Notes under the pieces: model-generated | Seen by the model: the letters and a program-made list of their open reading frames with translations, nothing else | Told to the model about the DNA's origin: nothing | Database searches by the model: none | Part shown: positions 45,475 to 53,540 of the stretch, in pieces | How positions within the stretch are numbered: the stretch's first letter is position 1 | Layout: each line of letters starts with the position of its first letter | Origin: Irineochytrium annulatum | Lineage: Eukaryota > Chytridiomycota > Chytridiomycetes > Chytridiales > Chytridiaceae | Length of the DNA stretch: 64,000 nt | Assembly (NCBI GenBank): GCA_027600665.1 | Contig: JADGJL010000001.1 | Coordinates: forward strand, 372,001 to 436,000 | Direction: 5' to 3' | Translations under genes and position numbers: made by a program

Positions 45475-46469
45475 TGGAACAAGTCAGGGTAGATCGCTTT
45501 GGCTACTTCTTTCAACCCTTGAGTTACCCGTGGACCCGGACGGCTCAGCAGGTTGGCATCCAGGCCAATAACCGCGTCATTTTTCACAGCCGTAATTTGA
45601 TCCCAGCCGCTGCGCGCCTTGATGATCTGATCCAGTGTTTTGGAGTTTTCGTCAATTACATCGTTGGCATACAGAATCACATCCGGGTTGGAGGCAATCA
45701 CGTTTTCTTCATTGATTTGGTACCAGCCTTTTTCGTTTGAAGCGATATTGGTTCCTCCGGCTACAGTGATCAGTTCGTCCATGAACTCACCTTTACCTAC
45801 CGACCAACCTGGGGAGAATTCAACGTATACTTTTTTCTTCTCTTCCGGTTTAACTGCCTTCACCGCTTCGGTTACATCCGTCACGTCCTGTTTCATCTGA
45901 GTGATGATTTCTTGTGCTTTTTCCTGATGATCGGTGATTTTACCGAAGGTTTCGATATTGTTCATCACATCGTCAATGGATTTAGGATCCGTTTTGAAAA
46001 TGGTAATACCGAGTTCGCGCAGCTTCTTCACGGCATCCTCACTCATCGAGATACCTGTAAAGACAATGTCGGCTTCAGATGCAATGATGGACTCTTCGTT
46101 GGGCTTGGTGATGCCGCCCATTTTCGCTTTGGTTGTTGCTGCTTCAGGATAATCATCATAGTCGGATACACCAACGATCTGTTCATCCAATCCAAGGGCA
46201 AACAGGGACTCTGTCTCAGCCGGAGACACGGATACAATTTTGGCTGGCGCCTTTTCAAAAGTAAACGATTCACCCGTTGCATCCGTAACGGTCAGTGGAT
46301 ATTGTGTTTTGAGGTCCGTCTGCGCCTGGCCTTCGGACTGCTCCTGTGCCGGTTGCTGTGAAGTACCTGTGCCCTCATTCGTTGTTGCATTGCCACATCC
46401 GGCCAAAGCCAGTGCGAGTGCCGCTGCACTTAGCAGGGACGCTACGCTTTTCCAATTCTTGATATTCAT
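45471..46469 (-). CDS. btuF: Corrinoid-binding lipoprotein (BtuF-like)
   Basis: A 332-residue class III substrate-binding protein. The signal peptide ends in the lipobox LALAGCG, and residues about 65-330 form the two-lobe, helix-linked fold seen in KIVSVSPAETESLFALGLDE, DIVFTGISMSEDAVKKLRE and NPDVILYANDVID. GAAGGGGAG before ATG 46469 sets the start; the longer frame to 46601 would run into repeat copy C. It is the first gene behind the cobalamin riboswitch, so the ligand is very likely B12 or a precursor. Confidence 0.9.
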   Translation of the reverse strand: MNIKNWKSVASLLSAAALALALAGCGNATTNEGTGTSQQPAQEQSEGQAQTDLKTQYPLTVTDATGESFTFEKAPAKIVSVSPAETESLFALGLDEQIVGVSDYDDYPEAATTKAKMGGITKPNEESIIASEADIVFTGISMSEDAVKKLRELGITIFKTDPKSIDDVMNNIETFGKITDHQEKAQEIITQMKQDVTDVTEAVKAVKPEEKKKVYVEFSPGWSVGKGEFMDELITVAGGTNIASNEKGWYQINEENVIASNPDVILYANDVIDENSKTLDQIIKARSGWDQITAVKNDAVIGLDANLLSRPGPRVTQGLKEVAKAIYPDLFQ

Positions 46470-46569
46470 TTTGTTATTCTCCCCTTCTCTATTTGTGCTA
46501 TTTTCTTGCATCGTGCTCAAACTCCTACTCCCATGCCTTGGTGTTCCTGTACAAGTTAAACCCATCAAT

Positions 46570-46758
46570 TTTACACAAATCCACTCCGATTGCAGTACCA
46601 TCTTCCGATCGCTGTTATCCCCAGATTTTTTTGATTCCCTTTTCGAAAGGGAAAATCCGGGGATAAGCGTATGCTTCCGATGTAGCTTTCTTGTAGAAAG
46701 CTTTAAGCGAACACTCCGTTTCTTCAGATCGGTTCTGCACTCTTCGTTAACGTGTAAA
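46570..46758 (-). repeat. Structured intergenic repeat, copy C
   Basis: A 189-base copy bounded by TTTACAC (46570-46576) and GTGTAAA (46752-46758) and oriented on the minus strand. It carries AAAGCTTTCTACAAGAAAGC, CATCGGAAGCATACGCTTAT, CCCGGATTTTCCCTTTCG and CTGGGGATAACAGCGATCGG. It lies in the btuF leader, between the riboswitch terminator (46784-46820) and the btuF ribosome binding site, in the sense orientation for btuF transcripts. Confidence 0.88.
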
Positions 46759-46783
46759 AGTTCGGTTTATCTTACATGAACAA

Positions 46784-46820
46784 TAAAAAATCCCTAATCC
46801 TTACGTCCAGGATCAGGGAT
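46784..46820 (-). terminator. Terminator of the cobalamin riboswitch
   Basis: On the minus strand ATCCCTGATCC (46820-46810) pairs with GGATTAGGGAT (46800-46790), followed by six T. Its place right after the aptamer fits a transcription-attenuation expression platform. Confidence 0.85.
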
Positions 46821-46839
46821 GACGTCTCGCATATGGCGA

Positions 46840-47075
46840 TCTGTACATGTTCAACCAAAGGTTGTCCATGCGCATAGAATTGCCCGAAACGCTGTCCTTT
46901 CCTCGAAGGAACACCGGTTTGTACGTCCAGGGCAGGTAACCTGACTTACAGGAATCATCCTGTTTTACAGTGGCGGGACCGTGCCGGATTTGCACCGGCT
47001 TCCCCATTTCACCCATGTGTGTTTCACGACTCGTACTACTCTGCCATGAAAACAGCCTTCACACGCGGGACCCTT
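46840..47075 (-). promoter_or_regulatory. Cobalamin (AdoCbl) riboswitch
   Basis: On the minus strand the leader has GTGAAATGGGGAAGCCGGTG, CAAATCCGGCACGGTCCCGC, CACTGTAA and the B12 box AAGTCAGGTTACCTGCCC (about 46946-46929). These are the conserved core elements of class I cobalamin riboswitches. Adenosylcobalamin should favour the terminator at 46784-46820 and turn off btuFCD-cobTUS(Q). Confidence 0.95.
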
Positions 47076-47186
47076 GGTCGCTGATATGGTATATCATTGT
47101 CATGTAATTTCTGCATGTTATGTACGCACTAGCCTTCACAGCCTGCACCGTATCTGTATCCATGCTGAAGTCACACTTCTGTTGTG

Positions 47187-47215
47187 ATTATAGGGTATAT
47201 TGTACATCCTTACAA
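47187..47215 (-). promoter_or_regulatory. SigA promoter of the cobalamin riboswitch transcript
   Basis: On the minus strand TTGTAA (47215-47210) and TATAAT (47192-47187) have a 17-base spacer. The -35 box contains the TAA stop codon of cobC, so this half-operon starts inside the end of the preceding gene. Confidence 0.8.
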
Positions 47216-47896
47216 CCCGATTGGCGGAAAAGTCACTCTGCTACCAAACCATTGATTCCCCTGTCGATCAAGCTGGACCTGAATCGCCTGTCCCGGTACG
47301 ACATGTGTATCCCAGAACCCAAGCCCGGCAATCAGACGGGACAAGGCATATCGGATGACACCACCATGCGTAACCACAACTATGGTAGGTACCCGTCCCT
47401 CATCAACGTGCATTGAAGGCCGACCATTCAACAACATCTCTTGGAGAAATGAATCCATTCGCTCCGTAAACTTCTGCCACGATTCACCCTCGGGCGGAGT
47501 GACCTCCTGCGGCGCATCAATCCAGTTTCGGTACTCAGGGTTATCCTTGAGCTGCTCATACGTTAGCCCTTCCCACTGTCCAAAATCAATTTCCCGCAGA
47601 CGCGAATCGAACTTCACCTCTCCGCCGGCATCAGGAAGAATCTGTTCCAGCGTCTGGCGGCAGCGCAGCAGATCACTGCAATATACCTCGTGCCACGAAA
47701 CACCGCTCAATTGTTCATGAAGCGGAGCCAGTTCTTCTTTGGCGTCTGGCAGCAGACCGATGTCGGTATGCCCCAGGTATCTTTTTTCCACATTCCATAG
47801 CGTTGTCCCGTGACGGACCCACAGAATGTTTCGTTTCATTGAAGCCGGTTGATCCGTATGTACGTCCTTGCCTGCATCCCCCTCATTTAGGGCCAT
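47210..47896 (-). CDS. cobC: CobC-like histidine phosphatase
   Basis: A 228-residue phosphoglycerate-mutase-type phosphatase. LWVRHGTTLWN holds the phosphorylated His, CSDLLRCRQTLEQIL and EIDFGQWEGLTYEQL are the usual next blocks, and VVTHGGVIRYAL has the second His. In cobalamin synthesis CobC removes the phosphate from alpha-ribazole phosphate or from the final 5'-phosphate. ATG 47896 has GGAGG 9 bases upstream and overlaps the cbiB stop by 10 bases. About 20 residues precede the catalytic domain. The role rests on motif plus location in the cob block. Confidence 0.9.
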   Translation of the reverse strand: MALNEGDAGKDVHTDQPASMKRNILWVRHGTTLWNVEKRYLGHTDIGLLPDAKEELAPLHEQLSGVSWHEVYCSDLLRCRQTLEQILPDAGGEVKFDSRLREIDFGQWEGLTYEQLKDNPEYRNWIDAPQEVTPPEGESWQKFTERMDSFLQEMLLNGRPSMHVDEGRVPTIVVVTHGGVIRYALSRLIAGLGFWDTHVVPGQAIQVQLDRQGNQWFGSRVTFPPIGL

Positions 47897-48915
47897 AACA
47901 GCATCCCTCCTGCCAGCCACACACCCAGCGATATTAACACACAAAGTGCAACAAAAGCCCCTGCGGACCAGAACATCAGGCGTGATGTTCGCACAATATC
48001 CTCGGCTTCCATCGGCCGTGTGGCCTCGCCCAAATAGGCACGAAACGAAGCAACTCCGTGATACACGTTATGTCCGCCAAGTCGGATGCCCAGTGCTCCA
48101 GCCACTGCTGATTCGGGAAACCCGCTATTCGGACTTGGATGCAGTCTTGCATCCCGAGCGACCATCCGTGCTGCTCCTTTGGCATCAAATTTCATGACCC
48201 AGGCACCCACGATTAACAGCATTGCGGTGAGCCGGGCGGGTATCCAGTTCGCCACATCATCCAGACGGGCCGAGGCCCAGCCAAGATGCAGATACTTGTC
48301 ATTTTTATATCCGACCATGGAATCGAGTGTGTTGACGGCACGATAAGCCATGGCTAGCGGTGCGCCTCCAATGAGTGCATAGAATAACGGGGATACAATG
48401 GCATCCACAATATTTTCAGCAACCGTCTCTACCGTTCCCCGCACAACCTCCGGTTCATCCAGATGCGCCGTATCACGTCCTACAATCATGCTCAGTGAAC
48501 GTCTGGCCGCCGGCCAATCCTGCTGCTTCAGATGACGATACACTTCCATACCTGCATCCTTCAGCCCTTTTGAAGCAATGGTCGTTGCGATGAGCACCAC
48601 TTCAGCTGCCGCCGCAATGACAGGATGAATCAATCCAAGCACATATACAAGTCCCCAAGTGATGGCAAAAGAACCCCCCGCAACCACAAGCGGGAACAAC
48701 AGCCCTGCTCTCTTCAGCCCCGAATCTGTGTTCACACGCGAGCGAATAACACGCTCCAACGCCGAGATGCCTTTTCCCATGCCAATCACCGGGTGGGGAA
48801 TCCAGCGCGGATCACCGATACATCGGTCTAACAGGTACGCCAGTATAATAATCCAGGCTCCAGCCATGCCTGTCCAGAACGGCCAGGTCCATAGATGCTC
48901 TATCTCAAAAGTCAT
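47887..48915 (-). CDS. cbiB: Adenosylcobinamide-phosphate synthase (CbiB)
   Basis: A 342-residue membrane enzyme that attaches (R)-1-aminopropan-2-ol or its phosphate to adenosylcobyric acid. Motifs include LLDRCIGDPRWIPHPVIGMG, LIGGAPLAMAYRAVNTLDSM, GYKNDKYLHLGWASARLDD and ARDARLHPSPNSGFPESAVA. ATG 48915 overlaps the cbiZ stop as ATGA, and GAGAGG upstream fits; the longer start at 48939 lies inside cbiZ. It partners with the CobD enzyme encoded upstream. It is called cobD in some naming schemes. Confidence 0.95.
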   Translation of the reverse strand: MTFEIEHLWTWPFWTGMAGAWIIILAYLLDRCIGDPRWIPHPVIGMGKGISALERVIRSRVNTDSGLKRAGLLFPLVVAGGSFAITWGLVYVLGLIHPVIAAAAEVVLIATTIASKGLKDAGMEVYRHLKQQDWPAARRSLSMIVGRDTAHLDEPEVVRGTVETVAENIVDAIVSPLFYALIGGAPLAMAYRAVNTLDSMVGYKNDKYLHLGWASARLDDVANWIPARLTAMLLIVGAWVMKFDAKGAARMVARDARLHPSPNSGFPESAVAGALGIRLGGHNVYHGVASFRAYLGEATRPMEAEDIVRTSRLMFWSAGAFVALCVLISLGVWLAGGMLLWP

Positions 48916-49742
48916 TTGTGCCTGATCCTCTCTTTCCATAACAGTCCGGCCTGAAGGCTCTCCGTCACCGTGTCGTATACCAATCTGCCAATCGCCGCCC
49001 CCGCCGTAGTCGCCGTCCCGGCATAAGTGATCATCGGTTGTGGTTCCTCCACTGCCTGACGTACTGCAAACACAATGGCATCAGTTGTGGTGCCGGTGGC
49101 GGGCAACCCGTTCTCCGAATCCAAAACACCTGCATCCGCCAGCGCTGCCGCTTTGGCTTCCACCGCCGTCTGCACCGCATTCACCATCGCCCCGGTGGTC
49201 ATGCGTCCATTCAACCAGAGCATGATGTTAATTGTACCCGGGACATAGGGCTGCTTCGTTAGATTCCGTGCTGAAGGAGCAGAACGCTTCATGTCGGAAG
49301 CCATCTTCTTATTTCCCGCTGCATCAAATACCGTTCTCTCCGAACCCGCGCGTGCTGCATTCGATACCCCCGCAGTGGTGCAGCACAGAAGACCAAATTC
49401 ATCACTTGTAAATTCCTGAATGGAGGTATGCTCCAGCCTTACCGCTGTCAACAATCCGGCACATTGATCTTCTGGCTCATGCCATTCGTTCAGTGCTTGT
49501 TCGATATCACGCGGCGGATCATCACAACGGTAATGCCTGTCCACATAGATATTAAATATGCGATCCAGTTCTAGCATCCCACCGCCATATACCGCACTCG
49601 ACAACGCTTGGGCAGCCATTGGGCTCTGTGCTTTGATATGTCGTTCATATGCAGATATGTTTAGTCCCGGCCAGGAAGAGGCGGCATATTCATTCTCGTC
49701 TGTTTTTCCATTCGCGAAGTAGTTATAAAACGGGAGTGTCAC
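48912..49742 (-). CDS. cbiZ: Adenosylcobinamide amidohydrolase (CbiZ)
   Basis: A 276-residue CbiZ-family protein. TTAGVSNAARAGS, PGTINIMLWLNGRMTTGAMV, AVQTAVEAKAAALADAGV and ATGTTTDAIVFAVRQ are typical. CbiZ cuts the aminopropanol arm off adenosylcobinamide or pseudocobalamin to give adenosylcobyric acid, which CbiB can re-use; this allows remodelling of imported corrinoids with other lower ligands. GTG 49742 overlaps the cobD stop, with GGGAGGG upstream. Its place between cobD and cbiB fits a salvage role. Confidence 0.88.
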   Translation of the reverse strand: MTLPFYNYFANGKTDENEYAASSWPGLNISAYERHIKAQSPMAAQALSSAVYGGGMLELDRIFNIYVDRHYRCDDPPRDIEQALNEWHEPEDQCAGLLTAVRLEHTSIQEFTSDEFGLLCCTTAGVSNAARAGSERTVFDAAGNKKMASDMKRSAPSARNLTKQPYVPGTINIMLWLNGRMTTGAMVNAVQTAVEAKAAALADAGVLDSENGLPATGTTTDAIVFAVRQAVEEPQPMITYAGTATTAGAAIGRLVYDTVTESLQAGLLWKERIRHK

Positions 49743-50929
49743 TGCCGTTTCCCTCCCTGTTCCTGTTCCGAATCTTTCGTCTGCTCCTGCTGACTTGATT
49801 CATGAATGGAGGTCTGATCAGCATTCGGATCTCCCTTGCTTTCCAGCACGCTGCCCAGCACTTCGAGTAATGTGGCATTGGCGTCTGCATCCTTGACCGC
49901 GAAACGTACATGGCCTTCATCAAGTCCCGGATACATCGCACAGCTGCGAATCAAGATCCCCCTTTGGCCCAGCGCCTCCTGCATGGATGCTGCTGTCCAA
50001 GGCACTGGAACACGTGCCAAAATAAAGTTCGCTTCTCCCGGTGTGATCGCACATCCATACGTCTGCAATCCTGCGATGAGATGTTCCCGTTCCCGCGTGA
50101 TCTGTGAAATGGTCTCCTGTTCGTACCGTTCTCCACTGCGCAGACAGGCTTCACCTGCCATAAGCGCCAGACCGTTGACACTCCAGGTCACCTGTTTCTT
50201 CGTCATTGCCTGAATGTATTCCGCACGGCCCAAAGCATATCCTAGACGCAAGCCCGGAATGGCATAAAACTTCGTCATCGAACGAATGATGATCACATTG
50301 GGATAGTCGCTCAGATGTGCTGCCAGGGACTGACGCCGGGCTACCGGGATAAAATCCATAAATGCCTCATCAATGACGAGGACAGTTCCCGTTTTTTCCG
50401 CTTTGCGGGCAAGCCTTTGCAATACCTCAAGCGGATATTGTACACCGTTCGGATTGTTGGGCTGACCGAGGAAGAGCAGGTCTACCTTTTCCATGAGCTG
50501 TTCGATGTCCTTGGGTTCCGCTCGCCACGCCAGCTCTTCTCTTCCCTCTGTATGCACAACCTCGGCACCGAATTGTTCTGCCAACGCCCGATACTCCGAG
50601 AATCCCGGTTCCACCGTACCCACCTTGCGCGGGGCAAGCCCCAGCAGGATGAGCGCCATACTTTCGGCTGCACCATTGCCCACGGAAATCTGCTCCTGCA
50701 TCACACCAAGACGCTCGCTCAGCAGTGCTTTGAATCTACGATGCCCCGGATCGGGGTACCGAATCACGGACTGCAACCCTTGCTGTATAGACTCCAGCAC
50801 TTCTCTGGGCGGACCGAGCGGATTAATGTTAGCACTGAAATCCAGAAATTCAGCGGCTTCCCTTCCAAATCGTGACGCAGCCGTCTCCACGTCCCCGCCA
50901 TGTCCGAACACTTCGATATAACCGGTCAT
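49739..50929 (-). CDS. cobD: L-threonine-O-3-phosphate decarboxylase (CobD)
   Basis: A 396-residue PLP enzyme of aminotransferase fold type I, related to histidinol-phosphate aminotransferase. FSANINPLGPPREVLESI, GNGAAESMALILLGL, GQPNNPNGVQYP and SMTKFYAIPGLRLGYALG (PLP Lys) are the CobD blocks. It makes (R)-1-aminopropan-2-ol phosphate for the corrinoid side arm. The Gln/Glu/Ser-rich tail of about 35 residues is an extension. ATG 50929 follows AAAGGATG; it is the first gene of the upstream corrinoid half-operon, and I see no riboswitch in front of it. Confidence 0.92.
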   Translation of the reverse strand: MTGYIEVFGHGGDVETAASRFGREAAEFLDFSANINPLGPPREVLESIQQGLQSVIRYPDPGHRRFKALLSERLGVMQEQISVGNGAAESMALILLGLAPRKVGTVEPGFSEYRALAEQFGAEVVHTEGREELAWRAEPKDIEQLMEKVDLLFLGQPNNPNGVQYPLEVLQRLARKAEKTGTVLVIDEAFMDFIPVARRQSLAAHLSDYPNVIIIRSMTKFYAIPGLRLGYALGRAEYIQAMTKKQVTWSVNGLALMAGEACLRSGERYEQETISQITREREHLIAGLQTYGCAITPGEANFILARVPVPWTAASMQEALGQRGILIRSCAMYPGLDEGHVRFAVKDADANATLLEVLGSVLESKGDPNADQTSIHESSQQEQTKDSEQEQGGKRQ

Positions 50930-51118
50930 TCTTCCGTCATCCTTTCTGTATGTCCTTTTTATTATGGATGGCACCGGAGGTGTGGGTCAATCCTGTTTTC
51001 TTTGTGTCCCAACCATAATTCGTTTACAATAGAAGAGGAATTTCGGTTCCTTTTGATATACAAGGTTCACTACATAAGGGACTAGCAATCCCTCACATAC
51101 ATTAATGGAGGAATGACC

Positions 51119-52123
51119 ATGCTGTTTGTAGACAATCAGGGCATTACAGATCCTTCTGTAAACCTGGCGATTGAGGAGTACATTCTGAAGCATCTGCCGA
51201 TGGAGGATGACAGCTATCTGCTGTTCTACATTAACCGTCCGTCAATCATCATCGGAAAGCACCAAAATACAATTGAAGAAATTAATATCGAGTACGTTCA
51301 GGATAACGGTGTGCAGGTGGTTCGTCGTCTTTCGGGCGGCGGAGCGGTATATCACGATCTGGGCAACCTGAATTTCAGTTTTATTACAGCGGATGACGGT
51401 CAATCCTTCCACAATTTCCGCAAGTTTACCCAGCCTGTCGTTGAAGCTTTGCACGAGCTTGGTGTAAATGCCGAGTTGACCGGGCGTAATGATCTGCAAG
51501 TGGGCGAAAAGAAAATTTCGGGCAACGCTCAGTTTTCCACACGTGGGCGCATGTTCAGTCATGGCACCTTGATGTTTGATCTGAATCTGGAGCATGTTCA
51601 GGCTTCCCTGAACGTCAATCCCGAGAAATTCAAATCCAAGAGCACCAAGTCCGTGCGCAGCCGGGTCGCCAACATACGGGATCTGATTGACACCAACCTG
51701 ACGATCGAGCAGTTCCGTGATGAGCTTTTGCGTCACATTTTCAGAATGGAGCCTAAGGACGTTCCACAGTACACGCTCACTGAGAAGGACTGGGACAAAA
51801 TCAAGGGAATCTCTGCTGAGCGTTATAACAACTGGGACTGGAACTATGGCTTGTCTCCGGAAAGCAATGTGAAGCACACTCGCAAATTCCCTGTCGGCAT
51901 CATCGATCTGCGCATGAACATCAAGGATGGACGCATTGAGGATATCAAAATCTTTGGCGACTTCTTCGGTGTAGGCGATGTGGCGGATATCGAAAATATG
52001 CTGCGCGGCAAGCGTTATGAGGAATCCGAGGTGCGTACTGCACTTGAGGGCCTGGATGTAAAACATTACTTCGGCAACCTTGAGCTGGAAGACTTTATTG
52101 GCCTTGTTTTCCTGGAAGAGTAA
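51119..52123 (+). CDS. lplJ: Lipoate-protein ligase (LplJ-type)
   Basis: A 334-residue enzyme that activates free lipoate and attaches it to lipoyl domains of 2-oxoacid dehydrogenases and GcvH. Marks are NLAIEEYILKHL, INRPSIIIGKHQNTIEEIN, VRRLSGGGAVYHDLGNLNFS, and NDLQVGEKKISGNAQF with the catalytic Lys, plus the C-terminal accessory domain. GGAGG and a 7-base spacer favour ATG 51119 over ATG 51113. It is divergent from the cob block. Repeat copy D follows the stop codon. Confidence 0.95.
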   Translation: MLFVDNQGITDPSVNLAIEEYILKHLPMEDDSYLLFYINRPSIIIGKHQNTIEEINIEYVQDNGVQVVRRLSGGGAVYHDLGNLNFSFITADDGQSFHNFRKFTQPVVEALHELGVNAELTGRNDLQVGEKKISGNAQFSTRGRMFSHGTLMFDLNLEHVQASLNVNPEKFKSKSTKSVRSRVANIRDLIDTNLTIEQFRDELLRHIFRMEPKDVPQYTLTEKDWDKIKGISAERYNNWDWNYGLSPESNVKHTRKFPVGIIDLRMNIKDGRIEDIKIFGDFFGVGDVADIENMLRGKRYEESEVRTALEGLDVKHYFGNLELEDFIGLVFLEE

Positions 52124-52161
52124 GATTTAGATGGAAGTATAGTTTTAGAATGGAGTCTAAG

Positions 52162-52349
52162 ATTACACGTTAACGGAGAAGACAGAATTTATCGGGAGAA
52201 GCGAAGCGTTCGCTTAAAGCTTTTTGAAAAAAAGCTACATCGGAAGCATACGCTTATCAACGGATTTCCCCTTAGGGGAATAGAATCAAAAATCCGGGGA
52301 TAACAGCGATCGAAAGATGAATCTGTATTCGGAGTGGCCTCGTGTAAAA
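52162..52349 (+). repeat. Structured intergenic repeat, copy D
   Basis: A 188-base copy with ends ATTACAC (52162-52168) and GTGTAAA (52343-52349). The core has AACGGAGAAGACAGAA, AAAGCTTTTTGAAAAAAAGC, TACATCGGAAGCATACGCTT, CGGATTTCCCCTTAGGGGAA and CCGGGGATAACAGCGATCG. It lies between lplJ and the HAD gene, which are both on the same strand, and replaces an obvious lplJ terminator. Confidence 0.88.
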
Positions 52350-52402
52350 CTTATTTTTTCGTTCGTTAGTATAGATACAGATAAAAAAGGAGAGAAACAC
52401 AG

Positions 52403-53206
52403 ATGACCTACAAATTGATTGCAATCGACATTGATGACACCCTGATCAACGACAACAAGGAAGTTACCCCTGCTACACAGACTGCACTGGAACAAGCCGT
52501 TGCCCATGGTGTAACGGTAACGCTGGCGACTGGACGTGCTTATGCTTCCGCACAAGCCCTCGCTCGTCAAACCGGACTTAACGTGCCAATTATTACGTAT
52601 CAAGGCGCTTTGGTGAAAAACCTGCTGGACGAAAAAGTACTTTATGAGCGTTACGTTCCACAGGAAGCTTCCCGCAAATTGTATGATTACTGCCTGGAGA
52701 ACAATCTCCACCTTCAAACATATATTGACGACAAGCTGTATGCTCGTGAGGAAAACGACAAGCTGCGTGATTATGCCAAACTAAACGGCACCCAATATTA
52801 TATCGAATCTGATTTCATCAAAGTCATCGAACAGAAGACACCGAAGCTGCTTATTATCGATGAGCCTGACTACTTGGATAAGGTTGCTGTTGAACTGCGT
52901 GAATTGCTCGGACCACAAGTGCATATTACCAAATCCAAACCTTACTTCCTCGAGATTATGCACAATGAAGGAACCAAAGGCCACGCCCTTACGTTCCTGG
53001 CTGACCACTTTGGTCACCAGCTCAGCGAGTGTATTGCCATCGGCGACTCCTGGAATGACCATGAGATGCTTGAAGTTGCTGGTCTTGGCGTAGCGATGGG
53101 AAATGCCATCCCTGCGTTGAAAGAGCTGGCAGACTACATTACCGCAAGTAATAACGAAGACGGTGTAAAAGAGGTTATTGAGAAGTTTGTATTGAACGCA
53201 GAGTAG
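52403..53206 (+). CDS. Cof-type HAD phosphatase (YidA-like)
   Basis: A 267-residue HAD-superfamily hydrolase of subfamily IIB. Motif I is IAIDIDDTLIND, motif II is LATGRAYA, and motifs III and IV are in KGHALTFLADHFG and AIGDSWNDHEML. A C2-type cap lies in the middle. Such enzymes dephosphorylate sugar phosphates, FMN or PLP; the substrate is not identifiable here. AAAGGAGAG precedes the ATG. It ends at a strong terminator and stands alone after repeat copy D. Confidence 0.92.
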   Translation: MTYKLIAIDIDDTLINDNKEVTPATQTALEQAVAHGVTVTLATGRAYASAQALARQTGLNVPIITYQGALVKNLLDEKVLYERYVPQEASRKLYDYCLENNLHLQTYIDDKLYAREENDKLRDYAKLNGTQYYIESDFIKVIEQKTPKLLIIDEPDYLDKVAVELRELLGPQVHITKSKPYFLEIMHNEGTKGHALTFLADHFGHQLSECIAIGDSWNDHEMLEVAGLGVAMGNAIPALKELADYITASNNEDGVKEVIEKFVLNAE

Positions 53207-53219
53207 ATAAGGTCAACAA

Positions 53220-53261
53220 ACAGCCCGGTCAGTGAATTTCACTGTGCAGGGCTGTTTTTTT
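53220..53261 (+). terminator. Intrinsic terminator after HAD gene
   Basis: ACAGCCC pairs with GGGCTGT around an AGTGAATTTCACT inner hairpin, followed by seven T. Confidence 0.9.
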
Positions 53262-53320
53262 GATGTTTAAAAATAAGTCATTTTGCTATTTATAAGATTA
53301 TATTGGGTATATTTTCTCTG

Positions 53321-53500
53321 TTATTTTTTATGTTTTGAGAGCAATAATGCGGTGATCAGGGATAACTGTAGTGAAATCGTAATCGCCATAGCTAAGATGA
53401 CACGATCTGTATCTGGGACATCGTCAAAAAACAAAACAATAAAAAATACAATGAATGAGATTACAATGCTAGCTAAGAAATTAAGAATGATTTGTTTCAT
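53321..53500 (-). CDS. Small membrane protein, 59 residues
   Basis: This short ORF starts at ATG 53500 (minus strand) 7 bases after AAGGAGG, a near-perfect ribosome binding site. The product begins MKQIILNFLASIVISFIVFF and forms two hydrophobic segments (about 5-25 and 34-54) joined by a short acidic turn DDVPDTD, ending in a basic SKHKK tail, so it should be a two-helix hairpin in the membrane. It lies 40 bases after the flavin monooxygenase gene on the same strand and is probably co-transcribed. I know no named family. The overlapping plus-strand frame has no such signals. Confidence 0.75.
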   Translation of the reverse strand: MKQIILNFLASIVISFIVFFIVLFFDDVPDTDRVILAMAITISLQLSLITALLLSKHKK

Positions 53501-53540
53501 GTTTTGCCTCCTTCCCGGCTCCCCCCCTCTTTTAAACTGC

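Noticed and set aside
46240..46779. Plus-strand open frame of 179 residues
   Set aside because: It runs antisense through the btuF signal region and repeat copy C, has no ribosome binding site, and its product shows no coherent domain.
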